Assembly (NCBI GenBank): GCA_026537415.1
Contig: JAFNMF010000001.1
Span: 489,572 to 553,571 of the forward strand
Direction: 5' to 3'
DNA: 64,000 nt
DNA from: Acetobacteraceae bacterium B3987
Lineage (GTDB): Bacteria; Pseudomonadota; Alphaproteobacteria; Acetobacterales; Acetobacteraceae
A model generated the notes under the pieces. It had not been told where the DNA came from. It saw only the letters and a list, made by a program, of their open reading frames with translations, and searched no databases. How positions within the stretch are numbered: position 1 is the stretch's first letter; each line of letters begins with the position of its first letter. Both the position numbers and the translations under genes were made by a program. Below, piece by piece: positions 37,227-47,782 of this stretch.

Positions 37227-38693
37227 GTGGAAAAAGCTCAGTCCCAGGACGCTGCTGTGGCCTCTTCTGATAGTTCCGCTCTTAAGATGTCTTGGCTACG
37301 CATCTGTGACCGTCTGAAAAGTGAGGTCGGTGATGTGGAGTACCGGATGTGGATTCAGCGTATCACTCTAGGAGCACTAGAGGATGATGAAATCACGCTT
37401 TATCTACCAGAACGGTTCCTAAGAGATTGGGTTCGTGCGCAATATGGCCAACGTCTTCAATCTTTGTGGCGTGAGGAAAATCCGGCCGTCCAACATGTTG
37501 AGCTCCGTATCGACAAAAAAGCGCAACGCGCAGCAGCTATAGATGATTTGCCACAGGTTAGCAGTGACAGTTCTTCCATCAGCACAATAGCCAGTGAGGA
37601 TGCCGCTGCTTTAGAGCGTGAAGAGGCGGCTGTAGCTACACCCACCTCAGTAAGCGAAGTTCGGAATGATCTGGCCGTCCCGCTAGACCGGCGTTTTACG
37701 TTTGATAATTTTGTTGTCGGTAAGCCTAACGAATTTGCCTATGCCTGTGCTGGGCGTGTGGCAGATCATCCAGCAAGCCCCGGCTTTAATCCGCTCTTTC
37801 TGTATGGCGGGGTAGGGCTCGGCAAAACGCATCTTATGCACGCTATTGGCCTTAAACTGATTGAGCGGGGAAATATTTCGGTGGCCTACATGTCCGCCGA
37901 GAAATTCATGTACCGTTTTATTGCTTCCATGCAGTCTAAATCACAGATGGAGTTCAAAGAGCAGCTCCGGTCAGTCGATGTGCTCATGATTGATGATCTC
38001 CAATTTTTGATTGGAAAGAACAGCACGCAGGAAGAATTTTTCCATACATTCAATGCACTGGTAGATGCAGGGCGACAGATCATCGTTAGTGCCGACAAGA
38101 GCCCCTCTGATCTTTCCGGTCTGGAAGATAGACTCCGCACACGGCTGGGCTGCGGTATGGTGGCGGACATTCACGCTACAACATTTGAGCTACGTATTTC
38201 CATTCTGGAAGCTAAGGCAAAAGCTTCAGGCACACCGGTTCCACCCAAGGTTCTGGAATATCTGGCTCATAAAATCACTACTAATGTGCGAGAGTTGGAA
38301 GGTGCCCTGAATCGCCTCATCGCACATGCCGATCTCGTCGGACGACCGGTGACTTTGGAATCGACGCAGGATGTCCTAAAGGACATGCTTAAGGCTCATG
38401 AACGCCGTGTGACGATTGATGAGATTCAACGGAAAGTAGCTGAGCATTTCAACATCCGTCTGACCGATATGTCCTCCGCCCGGCGGGCACGGGCTGTTGC
38501 CCGTCCGCGACAGATTGCCATGTATTTGGCCAAACAGCTCACAAGCCGCAGCCTACCAGAAATCGGCCGTAAATTCGGCAACCGGGACCATACAACTGTC
38601 ATGCATGCCGTAAACCGTATTTCAGAGCTTATGGAACAGGATCCAGGTCTCGCCGAAAGTGTCGAGCTACTCCGCCATATGCTGGAAAGCTGA
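37227..38693 (+). CDS. dnaA: Chromosomal replication initiator protein DnaA
   Basis: 488 residues from GTG 37227. GGAGG at 37216-37220 sits six bases before this GTG, which is better than the TTG at 37197 in the same frame. Domain I (WLRICDRLKSEVGDVEYRMWI) leads into a variable Ser/Ala-rich linker, the AAA+ domain (FDNFVVGKPNEFAYA, Walker A GGVGLGKTHL, Walker B LMIDDLQFL), and domain IV with RDHTTVMHAVNRI for DNA binding. Confidence 0.97.
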   Translation: MEKAQSQDAAVASSDSSALKMSWLRICDRLKSEVGDVEYRMWIQRITLGALEDDEITLYLPERFLRDWVRAQYGQRLQSLWREENPAVQHVELRIDKKAQRAAAIDDLPQVSSDSSSISTIASEDAAALEREEAAVATPTSVSEVRNDLAVPLDRRFTFDNFVVGKPNEFAYACAGRVADHPASPGFNPLFLYGGVGLGKTHLMHAIGLKLIERGNISVAYMSAEKFMYRFIASMQSKSQMEFKEQLRSVDVLMIDDLQFLIGKNSTQEEFFHTFNALVDAGRQIIVSADKSPSDLSGLEDRLRTRLGCGMVADIHATTFELRISILEAKAKASGTPVPPKVLEYLAHKITTNVRELEGALNRLIAHADLVGRPVTLESTQDVLKDMLKAHERRVTIDEIQRKVAEHFNIRLTDMSSARRARAVARPRQIAMYLAKQLTSRSLPEIGRKFGNRDHTTVMHAVNRISELMEQDPGLAESVELLRHMLES

Positions 38694-38767
38694 TGGTGGC
38701 TTTTCAAACACGTTCTTATTTTGCTAGAGAGACACATTACTCTTCCCGATAAGGCTTTGGGGTTGTC

Positions 38768-39892
38768 ATGAAGTTCACGGTTGATCGCGCGCCACTCCTG
38801 CGTGCATTGTCTCACATTCAGGGTGTAGCTGAAAAACGGAACACCATCCCCATTCTCGCCAATGTGTTGATGGAACATGACGGCGAGGTTCTGCGCCTTA
38901 CAGCAACAGACATGGAAATTGCCGTTGTTGAGGAAATTCCTTCAGAGGCCACGCAGGCAGGCTCTGTCACCGTTCCGGCCGCTGTTCTTTTTGAGATTGT
39001 TCGTAAACTCACTGATGGTGCATTGATTGAGTTTACGCAGACAGATGCAGAAAATCCTCTCCAGTTAAAAGCTGGACGGTATGAAACAAGCCTGAATGTC
39101 CTTCCTGTGGATGATTTCCCAGCTATGGTTGCTGGGGATCTGCCTCATCATTTTACCATTCAAGGCGGGGATTTGCGCGGACTGATTGACCGCACCCGCT
39201 TTGCTATGTCCAACGAAGAGACGCGTTATTACCTGAACGGCATCTACCTTCATATTGTACTGGAAGGTAAGAAAAACTATCTCCGTGCCGTTGCCACAGA
39301 TGGGCACCGGCTGGCTAAGGTTGATGTTCCTGCGCCTTTTGGCGTTAAAGAAATGCCGGGCATCATCGTTCCGCGCAAAACGGTGACTGAAGTTCGTAAA
39401 CTGCTAGATAATGACGGAGCTTCCGTGGAGGTAGCTCTATCCGAGACACGTATTCAGTTCCGTATCGGTTCTATCCTTTTGACCTCCAAACTGGTGGATG
39501 GCACCTTCCCGGAATATACCCGTGTCATTCCTCAGTCCAATTCGCGCCTCCTGCGTGTTACCAAGCAGGACCTTGCCGCGGCTGTGGGGCGTGTAGCCGC
39601 CATCAGTCAGGAACGTTCTCGCCCTGTTAAACTGACTATCACCAAGAATCATCTGACCCTTTCAGCGACCAGCCCGGATCAGGGGATTGCCCAGGAAGAG
39701 CTGGATGAAAACAGCGTTACCTACGGCGGTGATGATATGGAAATTGGCTTCCAGGCTCGTTACCTGACAGACATTACAGATCAGATTGATGTTGAGGCTG
39801 AGTTTGCCTTTGCGGACAGTTCATCTCCAACGCTGATCCGTGATACCAGTCAACCAACGGCCCTATACGTCCTTATGCCCATCCGGGTCTGA
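38768..39892 (+). CDS. dnaN: DNA polymerase III beta sliding clamp
   Basis: 374 residues, a ring-forming clamp of three repeated domains. MKFTVDRAPLLRALSHIQGV at the start, NEETRYYLNGIYLH mid-protein and the C-terminal LMPIRV are typical. It lies 74 bases after dnaA and nine before recF. Confidence 0.97.
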   Translation: MKFTVDRAPLLRALSHIQGVAEKRNTIPILANVLMEHDGEVLRLTATDMEIAVVEEIPSEATQAGSVTVPAAVLFEIVRKLTDGALIEFTQTDAENPLQLKAGRYETSLNVLPVDDFPAMVAGDLPHHFTIQGGDLRGLIDRTRFAMSNEETRYYLNGIYLHIVLEGKKNYLRAVATDGHRLAKVDVPAPFGVKEMPGIIVPRKTVTEVRKLLDNDGASVEVALSETRIQFRIGSILLTSKLVDGTFPEYTRVIPQSNSRLLRVTKQDLAAAVGRVAAISQERSRPVKLTITKNHLTLSATSPDQGIAQEELDENSVTYGGDDMEIGFQARYLTDITDQIDVEAEFAFADSSSPTLIRDTSQPTALYVLMPIRV

Positions 39893-39901
39893 ACGGTCTC
39901 C

Positions 39902-41002
39902 TTGAACCTGCAACGTCTGACATTAACGGATTTTCGTAATTACAGACGTTGCGTCTGGGAACCATCAACAGCTCTGTCCGTCCTGACGGGGGAAAATGGC
40001 AGCGGCAAAACCAATTTTTTGGAGGCTATGTCCCTGCTTGCTCCGGGTCGAGGTCTTTTAGGGTCACCTGCCCATGCGCTACCCCGTTACGGAACAACCC
40101 ATTGGGGCGTTGCCGCCCATTTGGATAGAGACGGGCAGCAGTTCCAATTATCTACCGGTCTAGCTGAAGGGAGAGGGCGGCGTATCTTCCTTCTTGATGG
40201 CGAACGGACACGAACCCTCTCAGAAATTGCCCACCTATATTCCTGTGTTTGGCTGACGCCACAAATGGAGCGTCTTTTTCTTGACGGGGCCTCCAGCCGA
40301 AGGCGTTTTTTGGACCGACTAACCGTAGCACTTCTTCCTGATCATACCCAACAGCTCATGGCCCATGAACGTTCCGTTATGAGCCGAAATCGTGTCCTAC
40401 TGGAACAACCCCATGAAACTGCCTGGCTAACCTCGTTGGAGGAATCCATAAGTCGCCATGCCGTTGCGGCAACAGCAGCTCGCCTACATCTTGTCGAAAC
40501 ATTGACCGAAACACCTTTTGGCAATGAGGCCTTTCCTCACACCCTGTTAGACCTGCATTGCCCCATTGCTACCGCTCTGAAAACCCGTCCAGCATTGGAG
40601 GTTGAAGACAAACTGCGACACGCCCTGCAACAATCCCGAGGGCAAGACCGGGTAAGAAAAAGCACTTCCATCGGAGCGCATAAGGCAGACATGAGCCTAA
40701 GGGATGTTATAACAGGCCGTGAAGCGTCTCAGTCGAGCAGTGGGCAGAAAAAAATCATGCTCCTCAGCATCATTCTGTCTCATGCCTACGCCATTAACAG
40801 AGTATGGGGACACGCCCCCGTCATATTGCTGGATGAGCCTCTGACCCATCTTGATGAACGCCGGCGTATCATTCTAATGGAAAGTCTTTCCTCTTTGAAA
40901 ACAACCACCATCCTGACTGGGACCGAAGCTGAACCTTTTACCCCCATCAAAAAAGTTGCTGCTTTCTTTCACGTTCATGATGGAGCTCTCCATCCGGTAT
41001 AA
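39902..41002 (+). CDS. recF: DNA replication and repair protein RecF
   Basis: 366 residues. SMC-like ATPase acting at single-strand gaps. Walker A GENGSGKTN (about 30-38), SSGQKK signature and LLDEPLTHLD Walker B. The start is TTG, matching MNLQRLTLTDFRNYR; no in-frame ATG is available nearby. Confidence 0.95.
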   Translation: MNLQRLTLTDFRNYRRCVWEPSTALSVLTGENGSGKTNFLEAMSLLAPGRGLLGSPAHALPRYGTTHWGVAAHLDRDGQQFQLSTGLAEGRGRRIFLLDGERTRTLSEIAHLYSCVWLTPQMERLFLDGASSRRRFLDRLTVALLPDHTQQLMAHERSVMSRNRVLLEQPHETAWLTSLEESISRHAVAATAARLHLVETLTETPFGNEAFPHTLLDLHCPIATALKTRPALEVEDKLRHALQQSRGQDRVRKSTSIGAHKADMSLRDVITGREASQSSSGQKKIMLLSIILSHAYAINRVWGHAPVILLDEPLTHLDERRRIILMESLSSLKTTTILTGTEAEPFTPIKKVAAFFHVHDGALHPV

Positions 41003-41111
41003 CTACGGCACTTTTCGTACGGTTATTCAGGATAAGACGAGGGACAGCACTGGTCAGGAAAGGGTTCTGACAGTATATTCGTTCATCAAAGCTCTCAGCT
41101 AACCGGAGTAA

Positions 41112-43568
<2,457 letters not shown>

Positions 43569-43569
43569 T

Positions 43570-44454
43570 ATGCCTTCTATCCGTCGCTTCATCACTGGCC
43601 TGACGATGGCCTCTGCCTGTCTTCTTGGAATTACAGGGGCCTCCGCAGGTCCGGCTGGGCCATCTTCTTCATTAATGGCACAACAAAAGACCGCAGGAGT
43701 GGCAACACCTACGGCACAAAACATACATCTTCGATACGGTGTTTTCGTTCATGGCTATCATGCCCTTAGTGCTGATGCAGATTATGTTTTGCAGCCTTGG
43801 GGATACGGTGTGGAAACGCATCTCTATACTGTTGGTCTCGCCAGTTGGTTTCTAACTCTCAACCTGATGAGTAGCGCTCAAGGGCATTTCAATGGGGATG
43901 ATGTAGCACCAGTTTCCTTCAGTAATAGCGGGTTTGCTCATGGTGAGGAGGAAACAACACATATTGAATTCGATCTGACTGGCCCTCATGTGACCGTTCT
44001 TCTGCCAGTTGAAAAACAGCGAGAACCATTGCCTCAAGCGGAGTTGAAGCAATCCGTTGATATGCTCAGCTTCCTTGTGGAACTGACACACCGCATCTCT
44101 TTGAAGCAGGACTGTACGCTCAGCAGGCCTGTCTTTGATGGTGTCCGTCTGTCCTATCTAGAAGTACATGGCCCCAGCCAAACAACCATTCCACAAGATC
44201 ACGGGTCTTATTTCAAAAATGACGCACTGAAATGCGAGTTCACAGGGCGTCAGATTGGTGGTTTTTCCCTTGGTTCACGTTTTAAAGCGGCTCAGTCATC
44301 ACCACATAAAGGGGCAATCTGGTTCGTTCATGATCAACAGGGCGGATTTATTCCAGCCCGTGTCGAGTTTGCTCATTACAAAATGGGGCAAATCCTCGTC
44401 GTCCTACAGTCAGCACCAAAGATTTCGACTGTGGTGCACGCCCAGACGCATTAA
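43570..44454 (+). CDS. DUF3108 family periplasmic protein
   Basis: 294 residues from ATG 43570. A signal peptide (FITGLTMASACLLGITGASAG) is followed by a Ser/Ala-rich stretch and a beta-rich DUF3108-like domain (LRYGVFVHGYHALSADADY, then IEFDL and GGFIPARVEF). The family is periplasmic or outer-membrane associated and uncharacterised. It may be co-transcribed with gyrB. Confidence 0.65.
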   Translation: MPSIRRFITGLTMASACLLGITGASAGPAGPSSSLMAQQKTAGVATPTAQNIHLRYGVFVHGYHALSADADYVLQPWGYGVETHLYTVGLASWFLTLNLMSSAQGHFNGDDVAPVSFSNSGFAHGEEETTHIEFDLTGPHVTVLLPVEKQREPLPQAELKQSVDMLSFLVELTHRISLKQDCTLSRPVFDGVRLSYLEVHGPSQTTIPQDHGSYFKNDALKCEFTGRQIGGFSLGSRFKAAQSSPHKGAIWFVHDQQGGFIPARVEFAHYKMGQILVVLQSAPKISTVVHAQTH

Positions 44455-44502
44455 GTTTTCCCGCACGCTAAGTCTGTCACGGTACCCAAGGAGGCCTGAC
44501 CT

Positions 44503-45831
44503 ATGAGTTCTACCACCACTGCCATTATTTTGGCTGCCGGTATGGGAACACGCATGAAGTCCCGGCTTCCCAAGGCCATGCAACGCCTGGGGAATCGTCC
44601 CATGATCTGGCATCTGATCGAAACGGCCAGGCAAGTTGTAGATCGCATCGTAGTCGTTATTGGGCCAGGTATGGATGACTTGGCCAAGCAAGTTGCTCCT
44701 CACGAGACAGTCATACAATATGAACGTCTGGGAACGGGCCATGCTGCCAAGACAGGCGTTGATGTATTGGATGAGGGTCGGGCTGTCATTCTTTATGCGG
44801 ATAATCCCTTACTAACAGTCAATACAATGCAGCAATTGCTTGATGCCCATAAAGGGGGACATATTCTGTCACTTCTTGGCATGAGACCTACTGTACCCGG
44901 CCATTATGGTAGAGTTGTAACGGGGACAAATGGCGAAGTGGAGCGTATTGTTGAATACAAAGACGCTTCCGATGCGGAAAAAAATATCACACTTTGTAAT
45001 GCAGGCATGATGTGTGCAGATGTTTCCCGGCTAAAAGACTGGCTGGGCCGTATTACCCCCGAGAATGCCCAAAACGAATATTATCTGACAGATATTGTTG
45101 CTCTAGCAGCCCAACAAGGACAGGTCAGTTGCGTAGAAGGCACCGAGGCAGAACTTGCAGGCATTAATTCCCGTGCAGAATTAGCAGGGGCAGAAAACCG
45201 CCTTCAACAACGGTTAAGAAAACAGGCATTGGAACAGGGGGCAACTCTTGTTGATCCATCAAGTATCTTTCTTGACCCTGATACAACCATCGCCAATGAC
45301 GTCGTGATTGAACCACATGTGTTCATCGGACCGGGGGTCACTCTGGAAGAAGGATGCGTAATTCGTGCCTTTTCCCATTTGGAAGGCTGTGTTGTGAAAA
45401 ACGGAGCCATAATTGGCCCTTATGCTCGACTACGCCCCGGTACTATCTGTCATGAGAATAGTCACGTTGGCAATTTCGTGGAGCTAAAAAACACCGAATT
45501 GGGAGTTGGCAGCAAAGCAAATCATCTGACGTATCTAGGTGATGCACAAATCGGTGCGGCAAGTAACATTGGGGCCGGTAGTATTACCTGTAATTACGAT
45601 GGTGTCTTCAAACATAAAACCACTATTGGGGATCGCTGCTTCATCGGTTCTAACAGTATCATGGTCGCACCAATCCGCATTGAAGATGACGCCATGACTG
45701 CTGCCGGCAGCGTCATCACGCAAGTTGTACCGTCTGGAGCTCTTGCATTTGGGCGAGCACGACAGGAAAATAAAGAAGACAAGGGGAGAGCCCTTCAGCA
45801 GGCACTCCAGAAAAAGAAGGAACAGGGCTGA
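44503..45831 (+). CDS. glmU: Bifunctional UDP-N-acetylglucosamine pyrophosphorylase / glucosamine-1-phosphate acetyltransferase
   Basis: 442 residues. N-terminal uridylyltransferase domain with LAAGMGTRMKS (about 10-20) and C-terminal left-handed beta-helix acetyltransferase with GNFVELKN, NIGAGSITCNYDG and KTTIGDRCFIGSN. It makes UDP-GlcNAc for peptidoglycan and LPS. AAGGAGG lies eight bases before the ATG, one of the best Shine-Dalgarno sequences in the window. It shares one base with glmS. Confidence 0.97.
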   Translation: MSSTTTAIILAAGMGTRMKSRLPKAMQRLGNRPMIWHLIETARQVVDRIVVVIGPGMDDLAKQVAPHETVIQYERLGTGHAAKTGVDVLDEGRAVILYADNPLLTVNTMQQLLDAHKGGHILSLLGMRPTVPGHYGRVVTGTNGEVERIVEYKDASDAEKNITLCNAGMMCADVSRLKDWLGRITPENAQNEYYLTDIVALAAQQGQVSCVEGTEAELAGINSRAELAGAENRLQQRLRKQALEQGATLVDPSSIFLDPDTTIANDVVIEPHVFIGPGVTLEEGCVIRAFSHLEGCVVKNGAIIGPYARLRPGTICHENSHVGNFVELKNTELGVGSKANHLTYLGDAQIGAASNIGAGSITCNYDGVFKHKTTIGDRCFIGSNSIMVAPIRIEDDAMTAAGSVITQVVPSGALAFGRARQENKEDKGRALQQALQKKKEQG

Positions 45832-47654
45832 TGTGTGGTATTTGTGGCGTCGTTGGACACCGTCCTGCTACTCCGATCATCTTTGAAGGGCTCCGCCGCT
45901 TGGAATATCGTGGCTACGATTCCTCCGGCATCGCAACCGTAGAACATGGCCTCCTTGCGTGCTGTCGAGCTGCGGGAAAGCTGGACAATCTGCAGAAAGC
46001 TTTAGAGGATACGCCCCTTTCAGGTACAACGGGTATTGGCCATACTCGTTGGGCTACCCATGGGGCTCCAACCACTAATAATGCCCATCCCCATAAAGTT
46101 GGTCAGGTAGCCATCGTCCATAATGGCATTATTGAGAATTTTGCAGACCTAAAGAAGGCTTTAGAAGCCAAGGGCCGTACCTTCAAAACCGAGACTGATT
46201 CAGAAGCGGTTGCCCATCTCTTGGATGAACACATCCAGCAGGGCATGTCCCCCAAAGAGGCAGCCTTTGCGACAATCCGTCAGCTTCAGGGAGCTTATGC
46301 CATTGGCATGATCTTTGAAGGACATGACAACCTTCTCATTGGTGCCCGCCACGGTGCCCCTCTGGCCATCGGATATGGTGAGGGCGAGATGTTTCTTGGA
46401 TCGGACAGTTTGGCTTTGGCACCACTGTCCAACCAGATAACCTACCTTGAAGACGGAGACTGGTGTGTCCTGACGAGGGATCATGTTGAAATTCTAGACG
46501 GGCAGGGCAGGGTCGTCGAACGTCCTGTTCAAACGGCCTCCCTGACGACAGGACAGATTGGCAAGGACGGATATCGACATTTCATGGAGAAGGAGCTTCA
46601 TGAACATCCTGTCGCTATTGGCCAGACTCTTCAGCGGATCATAGACCCGGTAACGCGTCGTGTTGCATTGCCTGATATGCCGTTTGATGTCGCCACACTT
46701 TCCCGTGCTACCATTACGGCCTGCGGTTCGGCTTTTTATGCCGGTATGGTTGGACGTTACTGGCTCGAAGAGCTTGCTCGACTGCCCGTAGATATTGATG
46801 TCGCCTCCGAGTTACGCTACCGCAACCCACCACAGCCAGATAAAGGGCTTGCCCTGCTGATATCGCAGTCCGGTGAAACAGCCGATACGCTCGGTGTTCT
46901 GAGGGAGCTTAAAACAACCGGGCAGAGTATTGTCTCAATCCTGAATGTGGAACATTCCACCATGGGGCGAGAGAGTGATCTTGTTCTGGGTATGGTAGCC
47001 GGACCAGAAATATCTGTTGCCTCCACTAAGGCCTTCACAGCCCAGCTCTCTGTTCTTGCGGCTCTGACCATTGATTTCGCCCGCAAGCGTGGGCTGCTTG
47101 ATGAACAGAAAGAACGAGCGCTAACAGACAATCTGCTTGATCTTCCCTCCCATGCCATGGAGGTGCTTGGTCTCTTCGATCAAATACGCACTATGGCCCG
47201 GGTCATCGCTCAAGCTCGCGATGTTCTGTATCTAGGGCGTGGCATCTGCATGCCTGTAGCACAGGAAGGTGCACTAAAACTCAAAGAAATCAGCTACATC
47301 CATGCTGAGGCTTATGCTGCTGGGGAATTGAAGCACGGTCCCATCAGCTTGATTGACCCAAGTGTGCCTGTGGTGGCCATTGCTCCTTCCACCATCCTAT
47401 TCGACAAGACGCTCTCCAACCTTCAGGAAGCTCGTGCCCGTGGCGGGTGTATTCTTGTCTTCACAGATGCAAAAGGAGCTGAGCGGCTAAGAGGCATCGC
47501 TGAGCATATTGTCATTCTGCCAGATGTCAGTGCGTTTGCTGCCCCCATCCTTTACACTATTCCAGTACAAATTCTAGCGTATGAAGTTGCTCTTCTGAAG
47601 GGCACGGATGTGGATCAGCCCCGTAATCTGGCCAAGTCTGTTACTGTTGAGTAA
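45831..47654 (+). CDS. glmS: Glutamine-fructose-6-phosphate aminotransferase (isomerizing)
   Basis: 607 residues. Makes glucosamine 6-phosphate, two steps before GlmU. Cys2 in MCGICGVVG is the glutaminase nucleophile; GHTRWATHG follows. Two SIS domains (ACGSAFYAG, SQSGETADT, SYIHAEAYAAGELKHGP) end with the DQPRNLAKSVTVE C-terminus. TGATG overlap with glmU. No glmS ribozyme is expected or seen. Confidence 0.97.
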   Translation: MCGICGVVGHRPATPIIFEGLRRLEYRGYDSSGIATVEHGLLACCRAAGKLDNLQKALEDTPLSGTTGIGHTRWATHGAPTTNNAHPHKVGQVAIVHNGIIENFADLKKALEAKGRTFKTETDSEAVAHLLDEHIQQGMSPKEAAFATIRQLQGAYAIGMIFEGHDNLLIGARHGAPLAIGYGEGEMFLGSDSLALAPLSNQITYLEDGDWCVLTRDHVEILDGQGRVVERPVQTASLTTGQIGKDGYRHFMEKELHEHPVAIGQTLQRIIDPVTRRVALPDMPFDVATLSRATITACGSAFYAGMVGRYWLEELARLPVDIDVASELRYRNPPQPDKGLALLISQSGETADTLGVLRELKTTGQSIVSILNVEHSTMGRESDLVLGMVAGPEISVASTKAFTAQLSVLAALTIDFARKRGLLDEQKERALTDNLLDLPSHAMEVLGLFDQIRTMARVIAQARDVLYLGRGICMPVAQEGALKLKEISYIHAEAYAAGELKHGPISLIDPSVPVVAIAPSTILFDKTLSNLQEARARGGCILVFTDAKGAERLRGIAEHIVILPDVSAFAAPILYTIPVQILAYEVALLKGTDVDQPRNLAKSVTVE

Positions 47655-47701
47655 AAGCCGCTTGCTGTTAACCCTCTCCCAAAGATGGAAAACAGGTAAT
47701 G

Positions 47702-47733
47702 AACCCCTGTAAGGCTTGCCTGACTGGGGTTTT
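47702..47733 (+). terminator. Terminator after glmS
   Basis: AACCCC and GGGGTT arms with an inner imperfect stem, followed by TTTTGCG. The T-run is short. Confidence 0.6.
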
Positions 47734-47782
47734 GCGCTTACTCTTCGACCAGCAAATCAGAGGGTGAGAAAGGGGATATCAG

